Origin: Chryseobacterium sp. OSA05B
GTDB lineage: Bacteria > Bacteroidota > Bacteroidia > Flavobacteriales > Weeksellaceae
Length of the DNA stretch: 64,000 nucleotides
Assembly: GCF_019970065.1 (NCBI RefSeq)
Contig: NZ_JAHXYH010000002.1
Location: 372,001 to 436,000, forward strand
Direction: 5' to 3'
Shown here one piece after another: positions 23,485 through 31,791 of the stretch. The number at the start of each line of letters is the position of its first letter. The first letter of the stretch is position 1. The notes beneath the pieces were generated by a model that saw only the letters and a list, made by a program, of their open reading frames with translations, was not told where the DNA came from and did no database searches. A program made the translations under genes and the position numbers.

Positions 23485-24756
23485 ATGAGTGCTTCATACA
23501 TACCGAAAGACGTTTATACTATCTGTACTTTTCAAACAGATGCAGAGCCTAAACAGTTAATTCCGACAAGAGGTACAATAACTGTTTTCTATGGTACTGA
23601 TAAAACAAGGCCATTGTTAAATATTGAAGATCGTAATATAAATGAAGAATTTCCATGTAAAAGTCCGAAAAATGCAATGTGGAGTTTTTTGTGTTTTGGT
23701 GCCGGGCTTATTGTAGGTGCTGCTCTGGTTTTATCGGGACCAGTTGGATGGGCAGTTCTTGCTATTGGAGTTGGATTTATGGCTTACGGAGTTTATAAAG
23801 CTACAAAAATTGATCATATGTGTTCAGGATCTCTGGAAAAAGGAAGTTGGAAGATAGAACACAAAACTGTAAATTTTGATAAGAAAAATGCAATTACCCA
23901 AAATTCAATGCTATCATGTGATGCGGGAGGAATACTTACCCCTATTTTCAGTTACGCTGTAGCCAAAAAGTATGCTCAGGAAATTGATAGTAATAATAGT
24001 AAAGAAATAGGCTTTAATGCAGTCGCATCATTTTTTGGAGGTGCCGGATTTGTTGTCGCAGCGATGGAAATAGGAATTGCTAAAACCTTGTTATGGATGG
24101 GAGGAACGATGGCTTTCATGCATGGAGCGACAACGGGAGAAAAAGAAATCATCAGGGAAAATTCGTTAGAGGATAATCAGCATTATCAGGATATGAATAC
24201 TGAAGTAGATCCTAATAGCTTAATACCAGGTTATGTTAAAGATCCTTTAAATTCCACACCAGGAGATCTGGGAAGTCCGGATATTTTGAATATAGGAAAA
24301 GAAGGACTATCTGCTCCTTATTTTGTTAATCCTTTTTGGTATATCAGAGATATTAAAGGTAATGTAATAGAAATTCGACAAGGTACACAGTTAGCAAAAG
24401 ATCTGCAGGTTCTAAAAAATGTAGATTCCAGAGAAATCTGGAAAACTCCTGAAGGAAAGCAGATTGTAGAGAATATACGCTCCGGGAAATATCCTAATTC
24501 GATGGTAGTAAAATCTAAAGACGGGCTAGGCACAGTGAGGCCAAGGAACCTACCTGCTTTGGCTGAAGATCTACCTAAAGTAAGACTTCAGAATATCAAG
24601 AATATCGGAACTGCCGGCGTAAAAGGAGGAGGATTCATCGCGTTTGCGTTTCCGTTTATAGCTACCTATTTTTCAGAAGATTCAAGGAAAGCATTAGCCA
24701 ATGCAATGGCAGAGGATGCCGGAAACGGAATCAATGTCGTTGCGAAGCATGGATAA
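23485..24756 (+). CDS. PAAR-like spike-tip protein with hydrophobic segments and a C-terminal domain
   Basis: A 423-residue protein without a signal peptide. Residues 1-65 and 110-155 together resemble a split PAAR-like (DUF4280-type) fold: HMCSGSLEKGSWKIEHKTVNF, NAITQNSMLSCDAGG. Between them is a helical hairpin (about 68-105, FLCFGAGLIVGAALVLSGPV). A second hydrophobic stretch spans about 180-215. Residues 240-423 form a soluble region, probably the toxic part, that I do not recognise. PAAR proteins cap VgrG and carry effectors; membrane helices suggest an effector crossing or lodging in the target inner membrane. No intact immunity gene follows it. Confidence 0.6.
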   Translation: MSASYIPKDVYTICTFQTDAEPKQLIPTRGTITVFYGTDKTRPLLNIEDRNINEEFPCKSPKNAMWSFLCFGAGLIVGAALVLSGPVGWAVLAIGVGFMAYGVYKATKIDHMCSGSLEKGSWKIEHKTVNFDKKNAITQNSMLSCDAGGILTPIFSYAVAKKYAQEIDSNNSKEIGFNAVASFFGGAGFVVAAMEIGIAKTLLWMGGTMAFMHGATTGEKEIIRENSLEDNQHYQDMNTEVDPNSLIPGYVKDPLNSTPGDLGSPDILNIGKEGLSAPYFVNPFWYIRDIKGNVIEIRQGTQLAKDLQVLKNVDSREIWKTPEGKQIVENIRSGKYPNSMVVKSKDGLGTVRPRNLPALAEDLPKVRLQNIKNIGTAGVKGGGFIAFAFPFIATYFSEDSRKALANAMAEDAGNGINVVAKHG

Positions 24757-24802
24757 TTATTGTCTCGCAATTCTTAATTTCTTGGAGAAGACAGACATAA
24801 AT

Positions 24803-24831
24803 ACAAAAAGACCTGAAAAGGTCTTTTTGTG
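24803..24831 (+). terminator. Intrinsic terminator after the PAAR-like gene
   Basis: Stem ACAAAAAGACC/GGTCTTTTTGT around TGAAAA, carrying its own T run, 47 bp after the stop. It closes the VgrG-2 module. Confidence 0.75.
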
Positions 24832-24898
24832 TTATACATAATAATACTAAAATGATCCAAAGAATATTTCCGGAAGGGCCGCTCTTCAAAATTTCTCT

Positions 24899-25288
24899 AT
24901 GAAAAAAATATTCTTATCGATCTATTTTACTATCAGTTTTCCCAGTTTGGTAAACTTCCTTTTTTTATGTTTTGTATACTGATGATGTGTTTAAATGCAT
25001 ATGGTGTATATACTTTTAAAATGAGGATTTTTGAAGTAAGCCTTAAAGTATTCTGGAACAATTTATTTAGAATCCGGTGAAACACAAAAAGCAATTCAAA
25101 AGTTTGAAAAATATCTTCAAACGATTGATCCCAAAAGTGACGATGCTAAGTTTGCGCTCAATGATTTGGGAGTAGCGTATTTTAAACTTAACGATATACA
25201 AAATGCAAAGAAATATTAGCAAAAAGCTGCAGAATTAGGCAATACCACAAGCTCAAATAATCTGAAAGAACTTGCGAAAGCTAAATGA
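24899..25288 (+). pseudogene. Decayed exported TPR-repeat protein gene
   Basis: A start at 24899 encodes a signal-peptide-like stretch (MKKIFLSIYFTISF) that soon stops. From 25040 a second open stretch encodes a tetratricopeptide unit (SGTIYLESGETQKAIQKFEK, then GVAYFKLNDIQNAKKY), broken by TAG at 25217-25219 where the repeat pattern expects Tyr, then continuing QKAAELGN to TGA at 25286. At least two lesions mean it is not functional. It probably was an immunity or accessory gene of the effector island. Linking the two halves into one former gene is inference. Confidence 0.6.
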
Positions 25289-25308
25289 TTTACGACTTCA
25301 GATTCTCT

Positions 25309-25855
25309 ATGAAAAAAAATAAAGTCTTTACATTTGAAAATGTTCTGCCCTACCATGCAATCTGGACCGGTTTTGTCATCATACCATGTCTGTTTTTATA
25401 TGGATCTTTGTATTATTTTTTATTCAAAGGTGCGTTCAAACTTTCTTTTGTCATGTTTTTTACATTGTTTTATTGGGGGACTTGTTACTTGATTTTAAAA
25501 GCTATTTCTGTTCAGGTGAAAATTTGGTTTAATGATCAATATCTCTTCATACAAAAAGGAAACAGGAAGCAGAAAAAATATCCTAAGGCTGATATTAAAG
25601 GATTTTACTCCCTATGATTATGAAACAAAATCACCCATATTGCAAAATTCAAAGGTTTATTTTATATTTTGTCTGAAAAACAATCAAGAGATCTATATTA
25701 ATGACGTTGAGTATAAAAGCAGATATGAAGAAGAAAAAGGTGAAAATCTTAAAAGATTTCTTAAGGCAGCTCAAAAAGAATTAAATTTTGTAAGAATAAG
25801 AAAGAGAAATTTTCAAAGCAGTTACTGGTATTCAAATCAGGAGAGTGATAGTTGA
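25309..25855 (+). pseudogene. Frameshifted paralogue of the two-helix immunity candidate
   Basis: The first 103 codons (MKKNKVFTFENVLPYHAIW onward) parallel the 176-residue protein at 22766: two helices, then VKIWFNDQYLFIQKG. The frame ends at TGA (25614). Homology resumes in another frame with YDYETKSPILQ and runs to SSYWYSNQ. Removing one C from CCC at 25610-25612 restores FYSYDYETK exactly as in the intact copy. So a single-base insertion inactivated it, unless it is a sequencing error. It sits downstream of the PAAR-like gene and may be its lost immunity gene. Confidence 0.8.
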
Positions 25856-26047
25856 TGAGCATTTCATTTATTCAGCAAAATGAGCCTTTGACGCTTCTAA
25901 ACCTTAGCCTCATATTGCATGTCTGAAATCTCATATTGACAATATTATTTCACTTGATGGTGTAAAATTACAGCTTTTATCAAGCTTTGAAAAATAAGTA
26001 AATCCATTATCAATAAGCATTTTAAGCATTATGTTAAATCAAAAGTA

Positions 26048-26081
26048 GTAGAATTACTACATCAAATCGTAGTATTACTAC
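26048..26081 (+). promoter_or_regulatory. Tandem palindromic operator upstream of tssD copy 3
   Basis: GTAGAATTACTAC at 26048-26060 and GTAGTATTACTAC at 26069-26081. The second is a perfect palindrome with 6-bp arms around one T, so its one change improves symmetry. The spacing (21 bp) and distance to the -7 box (56 bp) match the other two Hcp genes. Confidence 0.75.
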
Positions 26082-26130
26082 AATATCTGAGATTTGTATC
26101 TAAAAACTTTTTCCTTACTCCTATCGGGTC

Positions 26131-26138
26131 TATCTTTG
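26131..26138 (+). promoter_or_regulatory. -7 element of tssD copy 3
   Basis: TATCTTTG matches TAnnTTTG and lies 60 bp before the ATG. The following CTCTGTAATCAATCACTA is shared with copy 2. Confidence 0.6.
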
Positions 26139-26190
26139 CTCTGTAATCAATCACTATTCACACAATATATAACAATTAAATTCACCAATC

Positions 26191-26598
26191 ATGGCAGCAA
26201 ATTCAAGAGGAATCTTAAAATTCAACGGAGGAGAAGGTCAAAAATTATTAAAGCTTAATTATAGCGTATCAAGATCTACAGACGTTTCAGGACGTGTAGC
26301 ATCAGACCCTTCTAACGCTCTTATCAAAGTAACAGTAGAAGCTACTGAAAAATCTGATATCTTAGAAAGTTTATTGAACGGAAAATACAAGCCTACAAAA
26401 GGGGAAGTAACTTTCAATAAATCTCACGAAGAAGGTACATTAACTACCCTGAACTGGGAAAACGGATATGTAATCCAACACGAAGTAGACTTCGATGCCA
26501 TTGACAGCAACAGTATGCTGATCAGCTTTGTAATCAGCGCAGAGGTTATTACTTTAGGGAACTCTGAGTACCGCGGAATGTGGCCAGGAGGTCAATAA
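26191..26598 (+). CDS. tssD: T6SSiii Hcp tube protein, copy 3 (orphan)
   Basis: A 135-residue Hcp, opening MAANSRGILKFNGGEGQ and closing EYRGMWPGGQ, nearly identical to copy 2. It keeps the full operator and promoter, and a terminator lies 32 bp downstream, but no VgrG follows: the next gene is polA. It may be the remnant of a third Hcp-VgrG module or simply increase Hcp dosage. Confidence 0.93.
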   Translation: MAANSRGILKFNGGEGQKLLKLNYSVSRSTDVSGRVASDPSNALIKVTVEATEKSDILESLLNGKYKPTKGEVTFNKSHEEGTLTTLNWENGYVIQHEVDFDAIDSNSMLISFVISAEVITLGNSEYRGMWPGGQ

Positions 26599-26630
26599 TT
26601 AACAGACCTAAGTCTTTTAAAAAAAATAAC

Positions 26631-26668
26631 AACAGAACAGAGCAGCAGAAATGCTGTTCTGTTTTTTT
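26631..26668 (+). terminator. Intrinsic terminator after tssD copy 3
   Basis: Stem AACAGAACAG/CTGTTCTGTT with a 12-nt loop and a seven-T tail. Confidence 0.82.
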
Positions 26669-26680
26669 ATGCTCTTACTA

Positions 26681-26885
26681 CTGGTGGCTGAGGCCCTCGA
26701 CGCCACCAGGTACCTGTCTTAATTGTTTCCTACCAGCAACTGCCTTTCAAATCCATAACTCTCAAGCTCTCACACCCGAATCCCGCAACTCAAAACTAAT
26801 AACTCATAATTTATAACTCTCAGCTCTCAAACCCGCACCGCGTACCCCGAAACTCATCACTCATAATTTATAACTCATCACTCCC
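26681..26885. repeat. Hairpin repeat plus C-rich dispersed repeat mosaic
   Basis: CTGGTGGC (26681-26688) and GCCACCAG (26702-26709) form a perfect 8-bp hairpin also found at 41348-41377 and, imperfectly, near 46143. From about 26755 to 26885 follow near-repeats such as CTCATAATTTATAACTCTCA and ACCCGAATCCCGCAACTC. No gene is present; an ORF overlapping the tssD copy 3 end is a translation of this DNA. Confidence 0.65.
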
Positions 26886-26904
26886 AAAAATATTCCTATT
26901 TTCT

Positions 26905-26912
26905 TATATTTG
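26905..26912 (+). promoter_or_regulatory. -7 promoter element of polA
   Basis: TATATTTG, ending 15 bp before ATG 26928. An upstream in-frame start at 26910 would overlap this box and is therefore excluded; the mRNA leader must be very short. Confidence 0.6.
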
Positions 26913-26927
26913 TTCATTATAGATATT

Positions 26928-29762
26928 ATGGACGCAACACAAGATAAAAGACTCTTTCTCATCGATGCTTATGCAATGATCTTTAGAGGATATTACGCAT
27001 TGATCAGGAATCCGAGACTTACCAGCACAGGACTGGATACTTCTGCTATTTTTGGCTTTACCAATTCTTTGATCGAATTGATCAGAAGAGAGAAGCCCTC
27101 TCATCTGGCGGTTGTTTTTGATGTAGGACAGGCAAGCGTTAGAACCGATGATTATTCGGAATACAAAGCCAACAGAAGTGAAACGCCTGAAGCCATCAAA
27201 ATTGCTATTCCATATATTCACAGAATCCTGCAGGCGATGCATATTCCCATCCTGGGAGTGGAAGGTTATGAAGCGGATGACGTTATAGGAACCATTGCCT
27301 GTAAAGCAGAAAAAGAAGGGTATACCACGTTCATGGTAACACCGGACAAAGATTTTGCCCAGCTGGTTACCGATAAGATCAAGATCTATAAACCAGGCTT
27401 AAAAGGTGGTGATATCGAGATTCTTGGAGTGGATGAAGTAAAAGCAAAATATGAAATTGAAGATCCTAAGCAGGTCATAGATTTCCTTGCGATGATGGGC
27501 GATGCTGTAGATAATATTCCGGGACTGGATGGAGTAGGAGAGAAAACGGCGATGAAATTCCTTAAAGAATTCGGAAATATCGAAACCCTGTTACAAAATA
27601 CAGATAAGCTGAAAGGAAAGCTGAAAGAAAAAGTTGAAGCGTCCGCAGAACGTGGAATTTTATCCAAAAAATTAGCCACCATCATCTGTGATGCACCGGT
27701 AGAATTCCATCAGGAGCAGTATGACCTTGATACCCCGGATTTTGAAAAAGTAAAAGAAGTTTTTGAGGAAATTGAATTCCGCAGATTATACGAAAACCTG
27801 TACAGAGCTTTTGCTTCCGCACCTGTAGAAACAGTAGTGATAAGTGAAGTTGAGGTTAAACAGATCGCAGAAGTTACACAGATAAAAGGACAGGCCATGC
27901 AGCTGGATCTGTTTGCGAATTTTGAAGAACTGGATCAGGCAACGTCTACCAAGTCCAGCATAGATCACAATGACCATCTGTATCAGTTCGTCAATAATCC
28001 GAAAGCACAGAAAGTATTGGTCAGTAATTTATTAAAGCAGAAAGCAGTCTGTTTTGATACCGAAACCACTTCACTGAATGAGCTGGAAGCTGAGCTTGTA
28101 GGAATGAGTTTCTCCTACAAAAAAGGACTGGCATATTATATTCCTTTATCTGAGGACAAAGGAGAGGTGCTTCAGACGCTGGAAATCTTCAGGCCGTTCT
28201 TTGAAAAAGAGGATTTGCTGAAAATTGCCCACAATTTAAAATTCGATTATAAAATATTAAAGCAGTACGATATTACGGTGAAAGGGGCCATGTTTGACAC
28301 CATGATCGCCCATTATCTGCTGAACCCGGACGGAAGACACGGAATGGATTATCTTTCCGAAGTGTATCTGAATTATAAACCCGTTTCCATCGAAACCATT
28401 ATCGGGAAAAAGGGCAAAAACCAGGGAACTTTCAGAGATGCAGACCTGAGAACACAGACCGATTATGCAGCAGAAGATGCTGATGTAACGTTCCAGCTGT
28501 ACGAACTCTTTGCACCGCAGCTGAAAAAAGAAAATTTAGAAGATCTGTTCTTCAACATAGAAATGCCTTTGATGGAGGTGCTTGCTAAAATGGAGCTTTC
28601 CGGAATTTCACTGGATGAAAAATGGCTGGCGCAGGAAAGTATTGACCTGGAAAACGACCTAAGACAGTTAGAAAAGACCATTTTTGAGTTTTCAGGAGAA
28701 GAATTCAACATGAATTCGCCGAAACAGCTTGGAGAAATTCTTTTTGAAAAAATGCAATTGGATCCTAAAGCAAAGAAAACAAAAACCGGACAGTATGCAA
28801 CTTCCGAAGATGTTCTTCAAAAGCTTTCCTCGAAACATGAAATTATCAAGCATATTCTGGAATACAGAACCTATCAGAAATTAAAATCGACTTATGTAGA
28901 TGCGCTGCCTTCACAGATTGATAAGCAGGACAGCAGGGTACATACCAATTTCTCCCAGACAACAGCTGCTACAGGACGTCTGGCAAGTGTAAACCCCAAT
29001 CTTCAGAATATCCCGATCAGAACTCTTCGTGGGCAGCAGATCAGAGGAGCTTTCGTTTCAGGAGAAGGAAAAAAGATTATCTCTGCCGATTACTCGCAGA
29101 TTGAACTTCGTCTGATCGCTGAAATTTCAGGAGAAGACAATATGATCAAGGCTTTCCAGGATGGTGAGGATATTCATGCATCAACAGCCGCAAAACTGTT
29201 TAAAATCCCGTTGGAAGAAGTTTCCAAAACGCAGAGAAGTCAGGCTAAGACCGTTAACTTTGGAATTATCTACGGTCAGGGAGCTTTTGCATTGGCAGAG
29301 CAAACCGGGCTTTCAAGAACTGAGGCGAAGCAGATGATCGAAGCCTATTTTGAAACCTATCCAAAATTAAAGGAATACATGGCAGAACAGGTAAGCAAAG
29401 CCCGCCAGATAGGGTATGTGGAAACAATTCTGGGAAGAAAACGTCATTTAAAAGACATTAATTCCAATAATTTCGTGGTAAGAGGTCATGCGGAGAGAAA
29501 TGCCGTTAATGCACCCGTTCAGGGAAGTGCAGCAGATGTTGTCAAGCTTGCCATGATTAAAATTGATAAAGAACTGAAAGCACAGGAACTGCAGACTAAA
29601 ATGCTTCTTCAGGTGCATGATGAATTGGTGTTTGAAGCTCCGATAGATGAAATTGAAAGAGCCTCAAAACTCATCAAAACCGAAATGGAAAGCGCTCTGG
29701 AAACCCAGGTACCGTTATTGGTAGAAGTGGGAGTCGGGAATAACTGGCTGGAAGCGCATTAA
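26928..29762 (+). CDS. polA: DNA polymerase I
   Basis: A 944-residue enzyme for gap filling, primer removal and repair. The 5' nuclease domain occupies about residues 1-290 (FLIDAYAMIFRGYYAL; EGYEADDVIGTIA). The 3'-5' exonuclease has an intact FDTETT motif (D377, E379), so proofreading should be active. The polymerase domain contains SADYSQIELRLIAE, RSQAKTVNFGIIYGQGA and LLQVHDELVFEAP. The start is 26928 (MDATQDKRLFLID), set by the overlapping -7 box. It is a housekeeping gene and marks the right border of the T6SS island. Confidence 0.97.
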   Translation: MDATQDKRLFLIDAYAMIFRGYYALIRNPRLTSTGLDTSAIFGFTNSLIELIRREKPSHLAVVFDVGQASVRTDDYSEYKANRSETPEAIKIAIPYIHRILQAMHIPILGVEGYEADDVIGTIACKAEKEGYTTFMVTPDKDFAQLVTDKIKIYKPGLKGGDIEILGVDEVKAKYEIEDPKQVIDFLAMMGDAVDNIPGLDGVGEKTAMKFLKEFGNIETLLQNTDKLKGKLKEKVEASAERGILSKKLATIICDAPVEFHQEQYDLDTPDFEKVKEVFEEIEFRRLYENLYRAFASAPVETVVISEVEVKQIAEVTQIKGQAMQLDLFANFEELDQATSTKSSIDHNDHLYQFVNNPKAQKVLVSNLLKQKAVCFDTETTSLNELEAELVGMSFSYKKGLAYYIPLSEDKGEVLQTLEIFRPFFEKEDLLKIAHNLKFDYKILKQYDITVKGAMFDTMIAHYLLNPDGRHGMDYLSEVYLNYKPVSIETIIGKKGKNQGTFRDADLRTQTDYAAEDADVTFQLYELFAPQLKKENLEDLFFNIEMPLMEVLAKMELSGISLDEKWLAQESIDLENDLRQLEKTIFEFSGEEFNMNSPKQLGEILFEKMQLDPKAKKTKTGQYATSEDVLQKLSSKHEIIKHILEYRTYQKLKSTYVDALPSQIDKQDSRVHTNFSQTTAATGRLASVNPNLQNIPIRTLRGQQIRGAFVSGEGKKIISADYSQIELRLIAEISGEDNMIKAFQDGEDIHASTAAKLFKIPLEEVSKTQRSQAKTVNFGIIYGQGAFALAEQTGLSRTEAKQMIEAYFETYPKLKEYMAEQVSKARQIGYVETILGRKRHLKDINSNNFVVRGHAERNAVNAPVQGSAADVVKLAMIKIDKELKAQELQTKMLLQVHDELVFEAPIDEIERASKLIKTEMESALETQVPLLVEVGVGNNWLEAH

Positions 29763-29784
29763 TAGAAAATATTGTCAATAAAAT

Positions 29785-29815
29785 AAGGTGGGTTTTTAAA
29801 CTCACCTTTTTCTTT
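29785..29815 (+). terminator. Intrinsic terminator after polA
   Basis: Stem AAGGTGGGTTT/AAACTCACCTT with one mismatch, then a T-rich tail, 23 bp after the polA stop. Confidence 0.8.
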
Positions 29816-29844
29816 TCAGATGATTTGGAGTTGACAACAAAAAG

Positions 29845-29879
29845 AGCATAAAAAAAGAAGACTAAAAATTTAGCCTTCT
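29845..29879 (-). terminator. Minus-strand terminator of a gene remnant
   Basis: On the minus strand AGAAGGCTAAA/TTTAGTCTTCT folds with a 2-nt loop and is followed by a T run. It overlaps the stop codon of the startless fragment at 29878-29979. Confidence 0.6.
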
Positions 29880-29979
29880 AAAGTGTTCCCTGTTTCTGCA
29901 GGAAACCCTTATAATCATCTTTCATCTCATTGATCTTACCTTCCTTTGTTGTTTTTCGGATTGTATATAATAAGGGTAA
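29878..29979 (-). pseudogene. Startless gene fragment before a terminator
   Basis: On the minus strand a 33-codon open stretch reads YTIRKTTKEGKINEMKDDYK, then GFLQKQGTL and TAG, followed at once by a good terminator. The only ATG is 14 codons before the stop. It looks like the last exposed piece of a lost small gene. The rest of the 315-bp gap (29763-30077) holds the polA terminator and nothing else I can identify. Confidence 0.3.
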
Positions 29980-30077
29980 TTATTTATCCTAATGAATCCG
30001 GGGTAAAGATATTAAGTCTGAACTTCCTGTGAAATACTACTTTAGGGGTAGTTTTTGATGAGAGTGAAAATAAATAT

Positions 30078-30812
30078 TTATTCGTGAACTGCATTATAAG
30101 CTTTCCTTACCACATCATCCGGAGACGTTTTTTCAAATAGATACTTTTCCCTTTTGAGCTGAAATTTTCTAGATTCCGTGGGCATTTCTTCATCCATCGT
30201 ATTTACGGATTCAAGGGTTAGTTTTCCCTTCATGGGTTGGTAGAATAATGCAGAATGAGAACCCGCTCCCATATTATACGTTTCAATATAAGTCAGAACA
30301 ATATCTCCGTTCAGGTATTTAAATCTGCTGAATTGATTTCCATAAGGCCCGACGTCATATAAATTAATGCTCAGTTCTCCGTTTTGAATTGTGATATCTT
30401 CCGGATCATGCATCTTGTAACCGGCTTCGTTGTATTCATCAGAAAGAACAGTATCAGAGATTTTATCCAACCGGTAAGTTTTATCCGGATTCTTCAGCAG
30501 GATCATCATTTTTCGGCGAGCCAGTGTATCTTCTTTTTTCCTGATAACAAGGGCAATGTCAGCCAGTCTGTCCTGATTGAGATCTCCTTCCGCGTCATAC
30601 TGAATTTCATATCCGCGGGGAACCAGATCAGATGGGTCTTCCCCACTTTTAGTAGAAATCTCTTGTAGCTCAGAACTTTTACTATTTAACGAATCTTTTT
30701 GCGGAGGAGTTTCTACAGCCGTTGCTTTTTTCTGACCAGTCTCAGCTATTTTATCTTTTTTGCAGGAATAGAGTAGCAGAAGTGCAGCAAGTATGGGAAT
30801 AAATTTTTTCAA
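30078..30812 (-). CDS. Lipoprotein with calcium-binding-like loop, unrecognised
   Basis: A 244-residue lipoprotein. The lipobox is LLLLYSC (Cys17). A low-complexity linker precedes a single domain from about residue 70. It contains AEGDLNQDRLADIALVIR, an Asp-rich loop resembling FG-GAP or dockerin calcium loops, and later HSALFYQPMKGKLTL. This pattern is seen in Bacteroidota surface lipoproteins of unknown role. It is followed on the minus strand by the fragment and terminator near 29.9 kb and preceded by another secreted protein (28 bp gap), so the two may be one unit. Confidence 0.6.
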   Translation of the reverse strand: MKKFIPILAALLLLYSCKKDKIAETGQKKATAVETPPQKDSLNSKSSELQEISTKSGEDPSDLVPRGYEIQYDAEGDLNQDRLADIALVIRKKEDTLARRKMMILLKNPDKTYRLDKISDTVLSDEYNEAGYKMHDPEDITIQNGELSINLYDVGPYGNQFSRFKYLNGDIVLTYIETYNMGAGSHSALFYQPMKGKLTLESVNTMDEEMPTESRKFQLKREKYLFEKTSPDDVVRKAYNAVHE

Positions 30813-30840
30813 AAGGTTTGATTTTGTGTGTTATTTTAAT

Positions 30841-31701
30841 CTATTCTTTGACGTCATAAATTCCTTTGTCTAAATTCCAGGTGAGTTTAGTGTGATTTTC
30901 ATTCCAGAATTTTTTCCACCAGGCGGCATCTTTTGTTTCATCCAACTTTTGATCTCCAAAAAGCATAGAAAGGTAAGCATAGCTATGAGTATCCGGGCTG
31001 CAGTACAGAGCCGGGCCTTTTTCTTTTGGCATTTCATCCAGTTTGTATATTTTTTGAAGACATTTTTTTGTGAGTTGATCTTTCTTAGGATTATTCTGGA
31101 TAGATACAATAAGGGCTTCAATTGCTTTTAAGCTGCTTGCTTCAGGGATTTTGGAATTCTTAAATTCTGTGGAATGATATTCTTCAACAGGTTGATTTGA
31201 AAGAAATTTTATCCAGTTATTTTTGATCGTTTTAAGATCTTCATCCGTTGAGTTCATAGTAACATATCCAAAATTTTTCTTTGTTAGATTTTGAAGCAAT
31301 TGGTTTGCTCTTCCAGCCACGGTAAACAAATCATTTTCTACAACAAGGCCTTTTCCTTCAAAAAGAATATCGCCATTTATGATCCGGTCCCAAATAATCA
31401 GTTTAGAAGTTCCTTCAAGAGGCGTTACTTTCCTATTGGTAAGTTGCTCTGTAAGCGCTTTTAAATAATCAGAATTTTTAGATTGATTATTAACAGAGGA
31501 ATTAAGGGTTAAAAATGCATCGCACCATGTTTTATCATTCGTGTTTTTTTCCAGAAGTTGTTCTGCAGTAAGTTTTTGAGCATCATTGAATTTTTCTTCA
31601 TTAAGTCCTTCAATGGTCTGTTGACCCCAGGAAACAAGAACTTTTTGAGCATTAGAAGTAAAATAGGAAAAAATAAAAAAGGTCAGAAGTAGTTTCTTCA
31701 T
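30841..31701 (-). CDS. Secreted protein of unknown function
   Basis: 286 residues starting at 31701 (MKKLLLTFFIFSYFTSNAQ), a clean signal peptide cut after NAQ. An in-frame ATG two codons upstream (31707) is possible but would leave an odd MT before the basic residues. The mature part is largely helical and Lys/Asn/Leu-rich, with no recognised motif. Paired cysteines (TKKCLQK, ALYCSPD, TWCDAF) might form a disulfide. Its close spacing to the lipoprotein downstream suggests co-transcription. Confidence 0.5.
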   Translation of the reverse strand: MKKLLLTFFIFSYFTSNAQKVLVSWGQQTIEGLNEEKFNDAQKLTAEQLLEKNTNDKTWCDAFLTLNSSVNNQSKNSDYLKALTEQLTNRKVTPLEGTSKLIIWDRIINGDILFEGKGLVVENDLFTVAGRANQLLQNLTKKNFGYVTMNSTDEDLKTIKNNWIKFLSNQPVEEYHSTEFKNSKIPEASSLKAIEALIVSIQNNPKKDQLTKKCLQKIYKLDEMPKEKGPALYCSPDTHSYAYLSMLFGDQKLDETKDAAWWKKFWNENHTKLTWNLDKGIYDVKE

Positions 31702-31791
31702 GGTCAATGGAATTTAGCTTTTTGTTTTTTTAACGGATTCATTCTAGAAATATTTTATTTGAATAAAAACGGATTTGTATGAGAAAACATT

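Noticed and set aside
10180..26081. The GTAG-N5-CTAC sites as a CRISPR-like or transposon end repeat.
   Set aside because: There are only two units per locus, at fixed distance from promoters, with no spacers array and no transposase.
26580..26816. 78-codon ORF overlapping the tssD copy 3 end.
   Set aside because: It overlaps the Hcp terminator and the hairpin repeat; no protein-like pattern.
26910..26927. Earlier in-frame start of polA.
   Set aside because: It would overlap the TATATTTG -7 box, so an mRNA could not include it.
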